This document shows, one piece after another, positions 42,597-50,532 of a stretch of 64,000 nt of DNA. A program made the position numbers and the translations under genes. The notes under the pieces are model-generated. The model saw nothing but the letters and a program-made list of their open reading frames with translations, did no database searches and was not told the origin of the DNA. Numbering within the stretch: position 1 is the stretch's first letter; the number at the start of each line of letters is the position of its first letter. Source of the DNA: DATBGZ01 sp036557785 (lineage in GTDB: Bacteria > Actinomycetota > Actinomycetes > Mycobacteriales > Micromonosporaceae); assembly GCA_036557785.1 (NCBI GenBank), contig DATBGZ010000088.1, positions 1 through 64,000 on the forward strand, written 5' to 3'.

Positions 42597-43976
42597 ATGT
42601 CGGATCTAGGCAGCATCGTCAAGGCGTACGACGTGCGGGGAACCGTCCCCGACCAGCTCAACGACGGGGTGACTCGGGCGCTCGGGGCCGCGTTCGTGCA
42701 GACCCTGCGCGCGGCGGGCGACCGCAGCAACGCGATCGTCACCGCCCACGACATGCGTGAGTCCTCCCCCGCGCTCGCCGCCGCGTTCAGCGCTGGGGCG
42801 CGTGCCGAGGGCGCCGACGTCACCGAGGCTGGCCTCGGCTCCACCGACTTGCTCTACTTCGCCTCGGGCTACCTCGACCTGCCCGGCGCGATGTTCACCG
42901 CGAGCCACAACCCGGCCCAGTACAACGGGGTCAAGCTGTGCCGGGCCGGGGCCAAGCCCATCGGCCAGGACACCGGGCTCGCCGACATTCGTGACCGGGC
43001 ACAGGCCATTGTGGACGGAGCCGCGACACTCGGCGAGCCCGTCGGCACCGCCACCCGCCGCGACCTGCTCGCCGACTACGCGGCGCACCTGCGCAAGCTC
43101 GTGGATCTCGCGGGGATCCGCCACCTGCGCGTCGTCGTCGACGCGGGCAACGGCATGGGTGGCTACACGGTGCCGGCCGTGCTGGGCGACACGGTGCTGC
43201 CCGCCCTGCCGTTGGAGATCGTGCCGCTCTACTTCGAGCTCGACGGATCGTTCCCCAACCACGAGGCAAACCCGCTGGAGCCGAAGAACATTGTCGATCT
43301 GCAGCAAGCGGTGGTGGCTCACTCGGCCGACCTCGGGGTGGCCTTCGACGGCGACGCGGACCGATGCTTCGTGGTCGATGCCGACGGCGAGCCGGTCTCG
43401 CCCAGCGCGATCACGGCGCTGGTCGCCACGCGCGAGTTGCGGCGCCATCCCGGTGGCACGGTGATCCACAACCTGATCACGTCCCGGGCCGTGCCGGAGA
43501 TCGTGAGCGAGTATGGCGGCACCCCCGTGCGTACCCGGGTCGGGCATTCGTTCATCAAGGCGGAGATGGCTCGCACAGGTGCCGTCTTCGGTGGTGAGCA
43601 CTCGGCCCACTACTACTTCCGCGACTTCTGGGGCGCCGACACCGGCATGCTCGCCGCCATGCACGTGCTCGCCGCGCTGGGGGGCCAGGACAAGCCATTG
43701 GCGGAGTTGGTGCGACGCTTCGAGCGCTACCACGCGTCGGGGGAGATCAATACCCGGGTGAGCGACCAGCAGGCGAAGTTGGACGAGGTGCGCTCCGCGT
43801 TCCCGGAGGCCACGGTGGACACCCTGGACGGGCTGACGTTGGAATTCCCGGACGGCTCCTGGGCGAACCTGCGTCCGTCCAACACCGAACCTCTGCTGCG
43901 GCTCAACGTCGAGGGCCGGTCCGCCGAGCGGATGGCGCAGCTGAGAGACACGGTGCTCACGATCGTCCGCGGCTGA
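42597..43976 (+). CDS. manB: Phosphomannomutase/phosphoglucomutase
   Basis: 459 residues. Interconverts mannose-6-phosphate and mannose-1-phosphate, feeding the guanylyltransferase at 26023. Phosphoserine loop MFTASHNPAQYNG (about 99-111) and metal-binding DGDADRC (about 249-255) are intact, with the C-terminal phosphate-binding RPSNTEPLLRLNVE. ATG 42597 follows AAGGAG by 6 nt; the frame is open upstream to 42039 (antisense to the aldehyde dehydrogenase). Confidence 0.93.
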   Translation: MSDLGSIVKAYDVRGTVPDQLNDGVTRALGAAFVQTLRAAGDRSNAIVTAHDMRESSPALAAAFSAGARAEGADVTEAGLGSTDLLYFASGYLDLPGAMFTASHNPAQYNGVKLCRAGAKPIGQDTGLADIRDRAQAIVDGAATLGEPVGTATRRDLLADYAAHLRKLVDLAGIRHLRVVVDAGNGMGGYTVPAVLGDTVLPALPLEIVPLYFELDGSFPNHEANPLEPKNIVDLQQAVVAHSADLGVAFDGDADRCFVVDADGEPVSPSAITALVATRELRRHPGGTVIHNLITSRAVPEIVSEYGGTPVRTRVGHSFIKAEMARTGAVFGGEHSAHYYFRDFWGADTGMLAAMHVLAALGGQDKPLAELVRRFERYHASGEINTRVSDQQAKLDEVRSAFPEATVDTLDGLTLEFPDGSWANLRPSNTEPLLRLNVEGRSAERMAQLRDTVLTIVRG

Positions 43977-44043
43977 GCCCGGGCTGGTGCGTCGAGGTAC
44001 GGTAATCGGCGCAACGGCCGGGACGCGAGTGGGAGGACGACGG

Positions 44044-44244
44044 GTGGACGCGGAGCTGCTGGAGATCCTTGCGTGCCCCGACACGCACCATGCGCCACTG
44101 TCCTATGAGGCGGGCGCGCAGACGCTGACCTGTACCGAGTGCGGCCGGATCTTTCCCATCCGCGACGGCATCCCGGTGCTGTTGCTGGATGAGGCGACCC
44201 CGCCCACCGGTGGGGCGGCCGGGGCCGACGGCGGCACGGGATGA
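44044..44244 (+). CDS. Trm112-family small protein
   Basis: 66 residues. Trm112-like zinc-ribbon fold: ELLEILACPDTHHAPL, then LTCTECGRIFPIRDGIPVLL. The C-terminal CxxC pair is present, but the first pair has only one Cys (CPDT), with neighbouring histidines that might substitute. GTG 44044 follows GGAGG by 7 nt. ATGA overlap with the SIS-domain gene. Probably a scaffold or partner protein; exact role unknown. Confidence 0.82.
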   Translation: MDAELLEILACPDTHHAPLSYEAGAQTLTCTECGRIFPIRDGIPVLLLDEATPPTGGAAGADGGTG

Positions 44245-45443
44245 CCGACGCCCCCGGGGCCGGGTGGCCTGCGGGGCACCGCAAGGTCGAGGAGGCCCTG
44301 CTCAACGACACCGACCGCCTGATCGCGGCCGACAAGTCGGGGATGCTGCGCGCCATCGCCTCGGCGGGCGCCCAGGTACGGGAGGCCGCGGCGCTGGCCG
44401 CCGAGGCGAACCTGAGCTCCCTCGCCGACGAGGGCCGGCCGCGGGCCGTCGTGGTGGCCGGCGTAGGCACCGCGGCCCGTACCGGGGATCTGCTCGAGAC
44501 AGTCGCCGGGCCGCGTTGCCCGGTGCCGGTGCTCGCCCACCGCAGCGCTGGCGTGCCCGGGTGGGTGGGGGCCGCGGATGCCGTCATCGCGGTCTCGGCG
44601 TCGGGCCGCAGCCCCGAGGCGTTCGCCGCGGCCGAAGCCGCCGCACGGCGCGGTGCCCGGCTGGTGGCGATCGGCCCGCCCGACTCGGAGCTGCAGGCGG
44701 TGGCGGAGCGCGCCCGGGCACCGTTCGTGCCCGTGCCCCGGCGGGCCCCGGCGCGGGCGAGCCTGTGGGCGCTGACAGTGCCGGTGTTGCTCGCGGCCCG
44801 GACCCTGGGCCTGGTCCGCATCGCGGAGGCCGACTTCGCCGAGACCGCGACGCGCCTGGACGAGGATGCCGAGCGCTGCCGGCCCAGCGCCGACTCGTAC
44901 GTCAACCCCGCGAAGGAACTCGCGCTCGACCTGGCTAACTCCGTGCCGATCGTGTGGGGCTCCTCGCCGTTGGCAACCGTCGCCGCTCGGCGGGTCGGGG
45001 ACATGCTCTCCGCCAACGCCCGCTATCCGGTCGTGGCCGGATCGCTGGTCGAGGCGGGGCGTGGCCGGGTCGGCCTGCTCGACGGTGTCTACGGCGGGCT
45101 CGTCGAGTCGGAGCGCGACATCTTCGCCGACCCCGGCGAGGAGCTCGAACCCACCCGCCTGCGCGTGGTGCTGCTGCGTGACGGCGGCTTGGCCGACGAG
45201 GCGACCGATGCGGGCGAACCCTCCGTTGTGGAGGATCGGCGCGCCCGCGCCGTGGTGGAGCTCGCCGCCCGGCGCGGTGTCCGATGTGGAGTGATCCAGG
45301 CGGAGGGAGGATCGCCGTTGGAGCGGCTCGCCTCGCTGATCGCGGTGCCCGACTTCGCTTCCGTGTACCTCGCACTGGCGCACGGCCTGGACCCGACCGC
45401 CGTCCCGGCGGTCGACGAGATGAAGGAACTCACGCTGCGATGA
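44241..45443 (+). CDS. SIS-domain phosphosugar isomerase-like protein
   Basis: 400 residues. Two SIS folds: VVVAGVGTAARTGDLLE (about 75) and VWGSSPLATVAARRVGDML (about 236), and VIAVSASGRSPEAFAAAEAA (about 116), as in bifunctional phosphoglucose/phosphomannose isomerases. Position after phosphomannomutase and the Trm112 protein is the usual actinobacterial order, supporting a role in making mannose-6-phosphate. ATG 44241 overlaps the previous stop. Catalytic residues were not verified, so isomerase activity is an inference. Confidence 0.82.
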   Translation: MTDAPGAGWPAGHRKVEEALLNDTDRLIAADKSGMLRAIASAGAQVREAAALAAEANLSSLADEGRPRAVVVAGVGTAARTGDLLETVAGPRCPVPVLAHRSAGVPGWVGAADAVIAVSASGRSPEAFAAAEAAARRGARLVAIGPPDSELQAVAERARAPFVPVPRRAPARASLWALTVPVLLAARTLGLVRIAEADFAETATRLDEDAERCRPSADSYVNPAKELALDLANSVPIVWGSSPLATVAARRVGDMLSANARYPVVAGSLVEAGRGRVGLLDGVYGGLVESERDIFADPGEELEPTRLRVVLLRDGGLADEATDAGEPSVVEDRRARAVVELAARRGVRCGVIQAEGGSPLERLASLIAVPDFASVYLALAHGLDPTAVPAVDEMKELTLR

Positions 45444-45462
45444 GCTTGCGAAGCGAGCCCGC

Positions 45463-46401
45463 ATGACCGAGGGCCACGGTCATGGTGGTGGCAAGAGGGC
45501 GATCGTCGCGGCCCTCGGCGCGAACCTGGGCATCGCGCTGACCAAGTTCATCGCGTTCCTGCTGACAAGCTCGTCCGCGATGCTCGCCGAGTCGATCCAC
45601 TCGGTCGCCGACTCGGGCAACCAGGTGCTGCTGCTCGTCGGCGGCAAGCGGGCACGCCGTGCGGCGACGCCGCAGCACCCGTTCGGCTTCGGGCGAGAGC
45701 GCTACCTCTACGCCTTCATCGTCTCAATCGTCTTGTTCAGTCTCGGTGGTCTGTTCGCGCTCTACGAGGGCTACGAGAAGGTCACCCACCCGCATCCGAT
45801 CGACCAGTGGCAGTGGGTGCCGTTGACGGTCCTGGGCGTCGCCGTGCTCATGGAGGCGTTCTCGTTCCGCACGGCGATCAAGGAGAGCAACCCGGCCCGC
45901 AACGGCGCCAGCTGGATCCAGTTCATCCGCCGCTCGCGCGAGCCGGAACTGCCCGTGGTGCTGCTGGAGGACTCGGCGGCTCTGGTCGGTCTGGTCTTCG
46001 CGCTGCTGGGCGTGGAGCTGACCATCCTCACCGGCAATGGGGTCTTCGACGGCATCGCGTCGTTGCTGATCGGCGCCCTGCTCGTGACGGTTGCCGTGGT
46101 GCTCGCGACCGAGACCAAGAGCCTGCTCATCGGCGAATCGGCCACGGGCGAGCACGTGCGCAGGATCGAGGAGGCGCTGGTCGACGGCTCCACGATCGAG
46201 CGCGTCATCCACATGAAGACCCTCCACCTGGGGCCCGACGAGCTGCTCGTCGCGGTCAAGGTCGGGGTGGCGGCCAGCGCGACCGCCGGCGACATCGCGG
46301 CCGCCATCGACGGTGCGGAGATCCGCGTCCGTACGGCGGTGCCGATCGCCCGCGTCATCTACATCGAGCCGGACATCTTCCGGGGCGCGGTCACCCACTA
46401 A
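45463..46401 (+). CDS. Cation diffusion facilitator family efflux protein
   Basis: 312 residues. Proton-coupled export of Zn2+, Co2+ or similar ions. Six membrane helices; helix-2 metal site ESIHSVADSGNQVLL and helix-5 LLEDSAALVGLV carry the conserved His/Asp residues. His-rich N terminus (GHGHGGGK). The C-terminal cytoplasmic domain includes the ferredoxin-like region IERVIHMKTLHLGPDELLV. 19 bp after the SIS gene. Metal specificity not deducible. Confidence 0.9.
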   Translation: MTEGHGHGGGKRAIVAALGANLGIALTKFIAFLLTSSSAMLAESIHSVADSGNQVLLLVGGKRARRAATPQHPFGFGRERYLYAFIVSIVLFSLGGLFALYEGYEKVTHPHPIDQWQWVPLTVLGVAVLMEAFSFRTAIKESNPARNGASWIQFIRRSREPELPVVLLEDSAALVGLVFALLGVELTILTGNGVFDGIASLLIGALLVTVAVVLATETKSLLIGESATGEHVRRIEEALVDGSTIERVIHMKTLHLGPDELLVAVKVGVAASATAGDIAAAIDGAEIRVRTAVPIARVIYIEPDIFRGAVTH

Positions 46402-46577
46402 CGGCTCGACCCACTCGACCGGATCGCCGCGCCGACGGCCGGCGGAGGTGATCTGTGCCACTGTCCCGTCCGGCGGGGTAGCGCGACCGGGGGCGAGCAC
46501 CGGAACCAGAGGGTGGCTCGCGACTGCCACTCCGTACGCTAGGGTCGGCGCGAACCGGCCACACCAGAGGGGATCGG

Positions 46578-47648
46578 ATGCGTACGGGCAGCACGATGGA
46601 CGTGATCTGCGAGTGGGCCAGGAGCAACGGGCACGAGTCTGAGCTCGGTTGGCTCGATCGCGACTCCCCCGAGGTGGCGGGCGACTTCCGGGCCGCCGTG
46701 GCGCGACCGGATCGCATCGAGACAGTGGAGCGCATCGAGAGCCTCGCCAAGTTCCTGTGGGACGACCTGCTGACGCCCGGGGCGAAGATCGACGCGCCGA
46801 CCGCCCTCGGGTTCGCCCGGTTCTTCGCCGAGGTCGGCTTCTTCTTCAAGTACAAGCCGTACGGAGTGAAGATCGCCTCTCCGTTTGGATACTCGCTCTT
46901 CGATCTCTTCGACGGCCAGGGATTCAGCTTCCAGATCCACGTCGAGCCCAAGTGGGAGGCGTTCCACATCCTGCGGACGAAGGACCGGTCGTTGGTCTAC
47001 GTCGCCTCACTGCCGGAGTGGCAGGCCGGAGGCAGCCAGTGGGCTCGGGCCTTCTTCGAGCACCGCGATCCGGCCGACCCACCGGCGGTGTGGCGCCCCG
47101 CGGGCGGCGACGCCACCGCCATCACCGAGACGCAGACCGTCCACGCGGTGCTTGGCTGCGTCGTCGAGGAGTACGCCGGTTGCTCTGTCGACGCGGTCGA
47201 GCGCCTCTACGACCCCTATCCGCGCACGTCGTTCACGCTCCCGACGGCGCATCAGGATCCGGCCGCGTTGCTGCGCGATGCCTATCCCGGTCTGCCCCGG
47301 CGGATTCTGCGGCGCCAGGGCGCAGGCTGGCTCGCCGCTCCCGTGCCCACGGGCGCGACCGTCGCACCGTTGATCGACGTGCCGGAGGAGATCTGGGGAG
47401 CGCGGGTGCGGTGTGCCGCCGGCGACCGGTACCCGATTCCGGGCAGCGACGAGTTCGTCACCGTCGTCGTGGCGGTCCATGGCGACGCGTTCGTCGAGGT
47501 CGATGGCGAGCGGATCGGCCTCGAGCTCGGTCACCTCGTCTGCCTCCCGCCCCAGGTTGACGCTGGGGTCGGCGCGACGGACGGCACTGCGATCGTCGCG
47601 GTGCACCAGGTCGCGCGACGCCTGGTGCAGACGGACTGGAGCAGGTAG
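46578..47648 (+). CDS. Unrecognised protein with C-terminal cupin-like domain
   Basis: 356 residues, not recognised. No signal or membrane segment. The N-terminal ~120 residues are rich in aromatic residues (FARFFAEVGFFFKYKPYGV). The C-terminal region (about 275-345: AGDRYPIPGSDEFVTVVVAVHG, EVDGERIGLELGHLVCLPP) reads as a cupin beta-barrel like that of phosphomannose isomerases, but the type I isomerase motifs and zinc ligands are absent. ATG 46578 follows GAGGGG; ATG 46596 is possible. Lies between the cation efflux gene and ahcY, where related genomes usually have no such gene (from general knowledge of this order). Confidence 0.75.
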   Translation: MRTGSTMDVICEWARSNGHESELGWLDRDSPEVAGDFRAAVARPDRIETVERIESLAKFLWDDLLTPGAKIDAPTALGFARFFAEVGFFFKYKPYGVKIASPFGYSLFDLFDGQGFSFQIHVEPKWEAFHILRTKDRSLVYVASLPEWQAGGSQWARAFFEHRDPADPPAVWRPAGGDATAITETQTVHAVLGCVVEEYAGCSVDAVERLYDPYPRTSFTLPTAHQDPAALLRDAYPGLPRRILRRQGAGWLAAPVPTGATVAPLIDVPEEIWGARVRCAAGDRYPIPGSDEFVTVVVAVHGDAFVEVDGERIGLELGHLVCLPPQVDAGVGATDGTAIVAVHQVARRLVQTDWSR

Positions 47649-47795
47649 CACTCGGGCCAGCATCGACGGCCCCGGCCGACGGTGGGCCTCGAACGGGGGA
47701 TGGCCAGCGGCCCGGCCCAAGCCGTCACCGGGGCAGTCGGGCGACGATCTGGCAATTCCCTGACACCACGGGATGCGCGGTGCAAGTATGTAGTC
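47649..47795. other. Intergenic region upstream of ahcY leader
   Basis: First half of the 301-bp gap between the cupin gene and ahcY. A weak promoter candidate is CTGACA (47760-47765), 18-bp spacer, AAGTAT (47784-47789). Nothing else is supported. Confidence 0.35.
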
Positions 47796-47949
47796 ACGCA
47801 GCGTCGTCGCGACTGATCCAGTCCGAGCAACGCGCGGGGGAACCAAACCGGGGGGATAGCACGGGGTGGTCGGACTGGGTGGAGAGTCCACCCATACCGG
47901 ACCACCCCGTGCGTTATCTTGAGGGCCCTGGTTCCCCGAGGAGTATCTG
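47796..47949 (+). ncRNA. Structured ahcY leader, candidate cis-regulatory RNA
   Basis: Three helices can be drawn. Hairpin H2: GCACGGGGTGGTC (47859-47871) with GACCACCCCGTGC (47900-47912), 13 perfect pairs, capped by GGGTGGA/TCCACCC (47877-47883, 47887-47893) and a GAG loop; it is followed by GTTATCTT. H1: GGGGAACC (47837-47844) with GGTTCCCC (47930-47937), enclosing H2 and ending right at the GAGGAG ribosome site (47938-47943). H3: CCAGTCCG (47818-47825) with CGGACTGG (47871-47878), perfect and incompatible with H2. This is the layout of an attenuator or riboswitch expression platform. It does not match the SAH, SAM or c-di-AMP riboswitch consensus as I know them. Confidence 0.6.
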
Positions 47950-49422
47950 ATGAGCACTACGCTGCCCGCCCGCGCCCAGACCGTGGCCGAAGGCGACTTC
48001 AAGGTCGCCGACCTCTCGCTCGCCGCGTTCGGGCGCAAGGAGATTCAGCTCGCCGAGCACGAGATGCCGGGGCTGATGGCGCTGCGGCGGGAGTACGCGC
48101 AGGCTCAGCCACTGCACAGGGCTCGGATCAGTGGATCGTTGCATATGACGGTGCAGACCGCCGTGCTCATCGAGACGCTGGTAGCGCTGGGGGCGCAGGT
48201 GCGGTGGGCGTCGTGCAACATCTTCTCCACCCAGGACCACGCCGCGGCGGCGATCGTCGTCGGCGCGGACGGCACGGTGGACGCGCCCGCTGGGGTGCCG
48301 GTCTATGCGTGGAAGGGCGAGACGCTGCCCGAGTACTGGTGGTGCACCGAGCAGGTGCTGCTCTGGCCCGACGGCGGTGGCCCGAACATGATCCTCGACG
48401 ACGGCGGGGACGCCACGCTGCTGGTGCACAAGGGCACGGAGTTCGAGACCGCGGGCGGGGTGCCGGTCACGACCGGGAACGACTCGTACGAGTACGGGGT
48501 GATCCTCGACCTGCTGCGTCGGTCGCTGACCGAGGACGGCCAACGCTGGACCCGGGTCGGGGCCGGGATCCTGGGCGTCACCGAGGAGACGACCACCGGT
48601 GTGCACCGGCTCTACGAGATGGCGAAGGCGGGCTCGCTGCTGTTCCCCGCGATCAACGTCAACGACTCGGTGACGAAGTCCAAGTTCGACAACAAGTACG
48701 GCGTGCGGCATTCGCTCATCGACGGCATCAACCGAGCCACCGACGTGCTCATCGGTGGCAAGGTGGCCGTGGTGTGCGGCTACGGTGACGTCGGCAAGGG
48801 CTGTGCCGAGTCGCTGCGCGGCCAGGGCGCCCGGGTCGTCGTGACCGAGATCGACCCGATCTGCGCCCTGCAGGCGGCGATGGACGGCTACCAGGTGAGC
48901 ACATTGGACGATGTCGTCCCGATCGCGGACATCTTCGTCACCGCGACCGGCTGCCTCGACGTCATCAGCGCCGAGCAGATGTCGCGGATGAAACACCAGG
49001 CGATCGTGGGCAACATCGGCCATTTCGACAACGAGATCGACATGGCCGGTCTGGCGCGCCGCTCCGACGTGCGCAGAGTGACGATCAAGCCGCAGGTCGA
49101 CGAGTGGGTCTTCGACGACGGCCACTCGATCATCGTGCTGTCGGAGGGACGGCTGCTCAACCTGGGCAACGCGACCGGGCACCCGTCGTTCGTGATGTCC
49201 AACTCCTTCTCCAACCAGGTGATCGCGCAGATCGAGCTGTTCACCCAACACGACGAGTACCCGGTCGGGGTCTACACCCTGCCCAAGCACCTGGACGAGA
49301 AGGTGGCCCGGCTGCACCTGGACGCCCTCGGCGTGAAGCTGACCGAGCTGACCAAGGCCCAGGCGGAGTACCTCGGCGTCGCGACCGAGGGCCCGTACAA
49401 GCCCGACCACTACCGCTACTGA
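47950..49422 (+). CDS. ahcY: S-adenosylhomocysteinase
   Basis: 490 residues. Hydrolyses S-adenosylhomocysteine to adenosine and homocysteine, relieving product inhibition of methyltransferases; cytosolic NAD+-dependent tetramer. Seen: FSTQDHAAAAIV, the NAD-binding GYGDVGKGCAESLRGQG and C-terminal KPDHYRY with the conserved Lys-Tyr pair. Length fits the form with the ~40-residue insert typical of actinobacteria. ATG 47950 follows GAGGAG by 6 nt. Expression is probably controlled by the leader RNA just upstream. Confidence 0.97.
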   Translation: MSTTLPARAQTVAEGDFKVADLSLAAFGRKEIQLAEHEMPGLMALRREYAQAQPLHRARISGSLHMTVQTAVLIETLVALGAQVRWASCNIFSTQDHAAAAIVVGADGTVDAPAGVPVYAWKGETLPEYWWCTEQVLLWPDGGGPNMILDDGGDATLLVHKGTEFETAGGVPVTTGNDSYEYGVILDLLRRSLTEDGQRWTRVGAGILGVTEETTTGVHRLYEMAKAGSLLFPAINVNDSVTKSKFDNKYGVRHSLIDGINRATDVLIGGKVAVVCGYGDVGKGCAESLRGQGARVVVTEIDPICALQAAMDGYQVSTLDDVVPIADIFVTATGCLDVISAEQMSRMKHQAIVGNIGHFDNEIDMAGLARRSDVRRVTIKPQVDEWVFDDGHSIIVLSEGRLLNLGNATGHPSFVMSNSFSNQVIAQIELFTQHDEYPVGVYTLPKHLDEKVARLHLDALGVKLTELTKAQAEYLGVATEGPYKPDHYRY

Positions 49423-49508
49423 TGAGCCCCGGACCCGGCCCGCTCGAGCGGCTTGTCCGCCGACAGTGGCTTCTCGATCACGATCGCTCGCGAAGTGGGG
49501 GGACCCGC

Positions 49509-49553
49509 TTGACGCGGGGTCGGGGGAGCCTACTAAGGTATGCCTGACCTTAG
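49509..49553 (+). promoter_or_regulatory. efeU promoter with DtxR/IdeR-type iron box
   Basis: Near-palindrome CTAAGGTATGCCTGACCTTAG (49533-49553, 21 positions read as CTAAGGT / TGACCTTAG arms around ATGCC) closely matches the TTAGGTTAGGCTAACCTAA iron-box consensus. It overlaps a possible -10 (TAAGGT, 49534-49539) downstream of TTGACG (49509-49514). Repression by iron-bound DtxR/IdeR is expected. Confidence 0.8.
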
Positions 49554-49587
49554 TTAGGATTGGCTCACTTTAGCGCGGAGGCGGTTC

Positions 49588-50475
49588 GTGAGCGGCGCAC
49601 TGCTCGGCCAGTACCTCATCGGGCTCCGGGAGGGGCTGGAGGCGACCCTCGTCGTCACCATCCTCGTGGCCTTCCTCGTCAAATCCGGCCGGCGGGAACG
49701 CCTCGGCCAGGTCTGGCTCGGGGTGGGCGCCGCGGTCGTGCTGTCGGTCGGGTTCGGTTTCGTGCTCACCTACGTCGCGGAGGATCTGCTCAGCCACGAG
49801 CAGCAGGAGTTCTTCGACGCCGTCACCTCGATCCTCGCGGTCGCCTTCGTGACCTGGATGATCTTCTGGATGCGCCGCTTTTCCCGCCGGCTCGCCACCG
49901 ACCTGCGGGGCAGGCTGGAGCAGGCCATCGGCCTGGGCGGCCTCGCGGTCGTCGCGATGGCATTTCTCGCCGTTGCCCGCGAGGGTCTGGAGACGGCGCT
50001 GCTGTTCTACGCCGCGGCACAGGGCGCGACCTCATCGGTCAACCAACTCACCGGCATCACCCTCGGCGTCGTGACCGCGGTCGCCCTCGGGTTCCTGATC
50101 TACGCCGGTGCGGTACGGATCAACCTCGCGACCTTCTTCCGGTGGACCGGACTGGCGCTGGTCCTCGTCGCTGCCGGGATCTTCAAGTACGGCGTGCACG
50201 ACCTGCAGGAGTCGGGCATCCTGCCCGGCACACGGACGTACGCCTTCGACCTATCCGCCCACTACGACCAGAGCACGTGGTACGGGGCGTTGCTGAGCGG
50301 GATGCTCAACTTCACCGCGACGCCGACGGTGTTCGAGACGATCGCCTGGGCGGCCTACGGGCTGCCGGTGCTCGTGCTGTTCCTGTTGCCCGGGCGGCGG
50401 CGCCCCACCGTCGCGGCGAGCACGGGCGCGCCACCGAGCGCCAGTACGACCGCGGACGCCCCCGCCACCCCCTGA
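49588..50475 (+). CDS. efeU: EfeU ferrous/ferric iron permease (FTR1 family)
   Basis: 295 residues, seven predicted membrane helices. Two REGLE motifs (REGLEATLVVTIL, REGLETALLFY) bind iron in the membrane. GTG 49588 follows CGGAGG. Iron-starvation expression is indicated by the iron box. First gene of efeUOB. Confidence 0.95.
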   Translation: MSGALLGQYLIGLREGLEATLVVTILVAFLVKSGRRERLGQVWLGVGAAVVLSVGFGFVLTYVAEDLLSHEQQEFFDAVTSILAVAFVTWMIFWMRRFSRRLATDLRGRLEQAIGLGGLAVVAMAFLAVAREGLETALLFYAAAQGATSSVNQLTGITLGVVTAVALGFLIYAGAVRINLATFFRWTGLALVLVAAGIFKYGVHDLQESGILPGTRTYAFDLSAHYDQSTWYGALLSGMLNFTATPTVFETIAWAAYGLPVLVLFLLPGRRRPTVAASTGAPPSASTTADAPATP

Positions 50476-50532
50476 GCCCCGCCCGCCCCGGACAACGCCC
50501 AGAGCCTGCTCATCTCCAAAGGAGACATGTAG

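Noticed and set aside
46578..47648. Type I phosphomannose isomerase (manA)
   Set aside because: Location and cupin fit loosely, but the isomerase motifs and zinc ligands are not present.
47831..47860. c-di-AMP (ydaO) riboswitch start in the ahcY leader
   Set aside because: GCGGGGGAACCAA resembles the 5' part of that class, but the conserved 3' core (CGACAGCTAACC-like) is missing.
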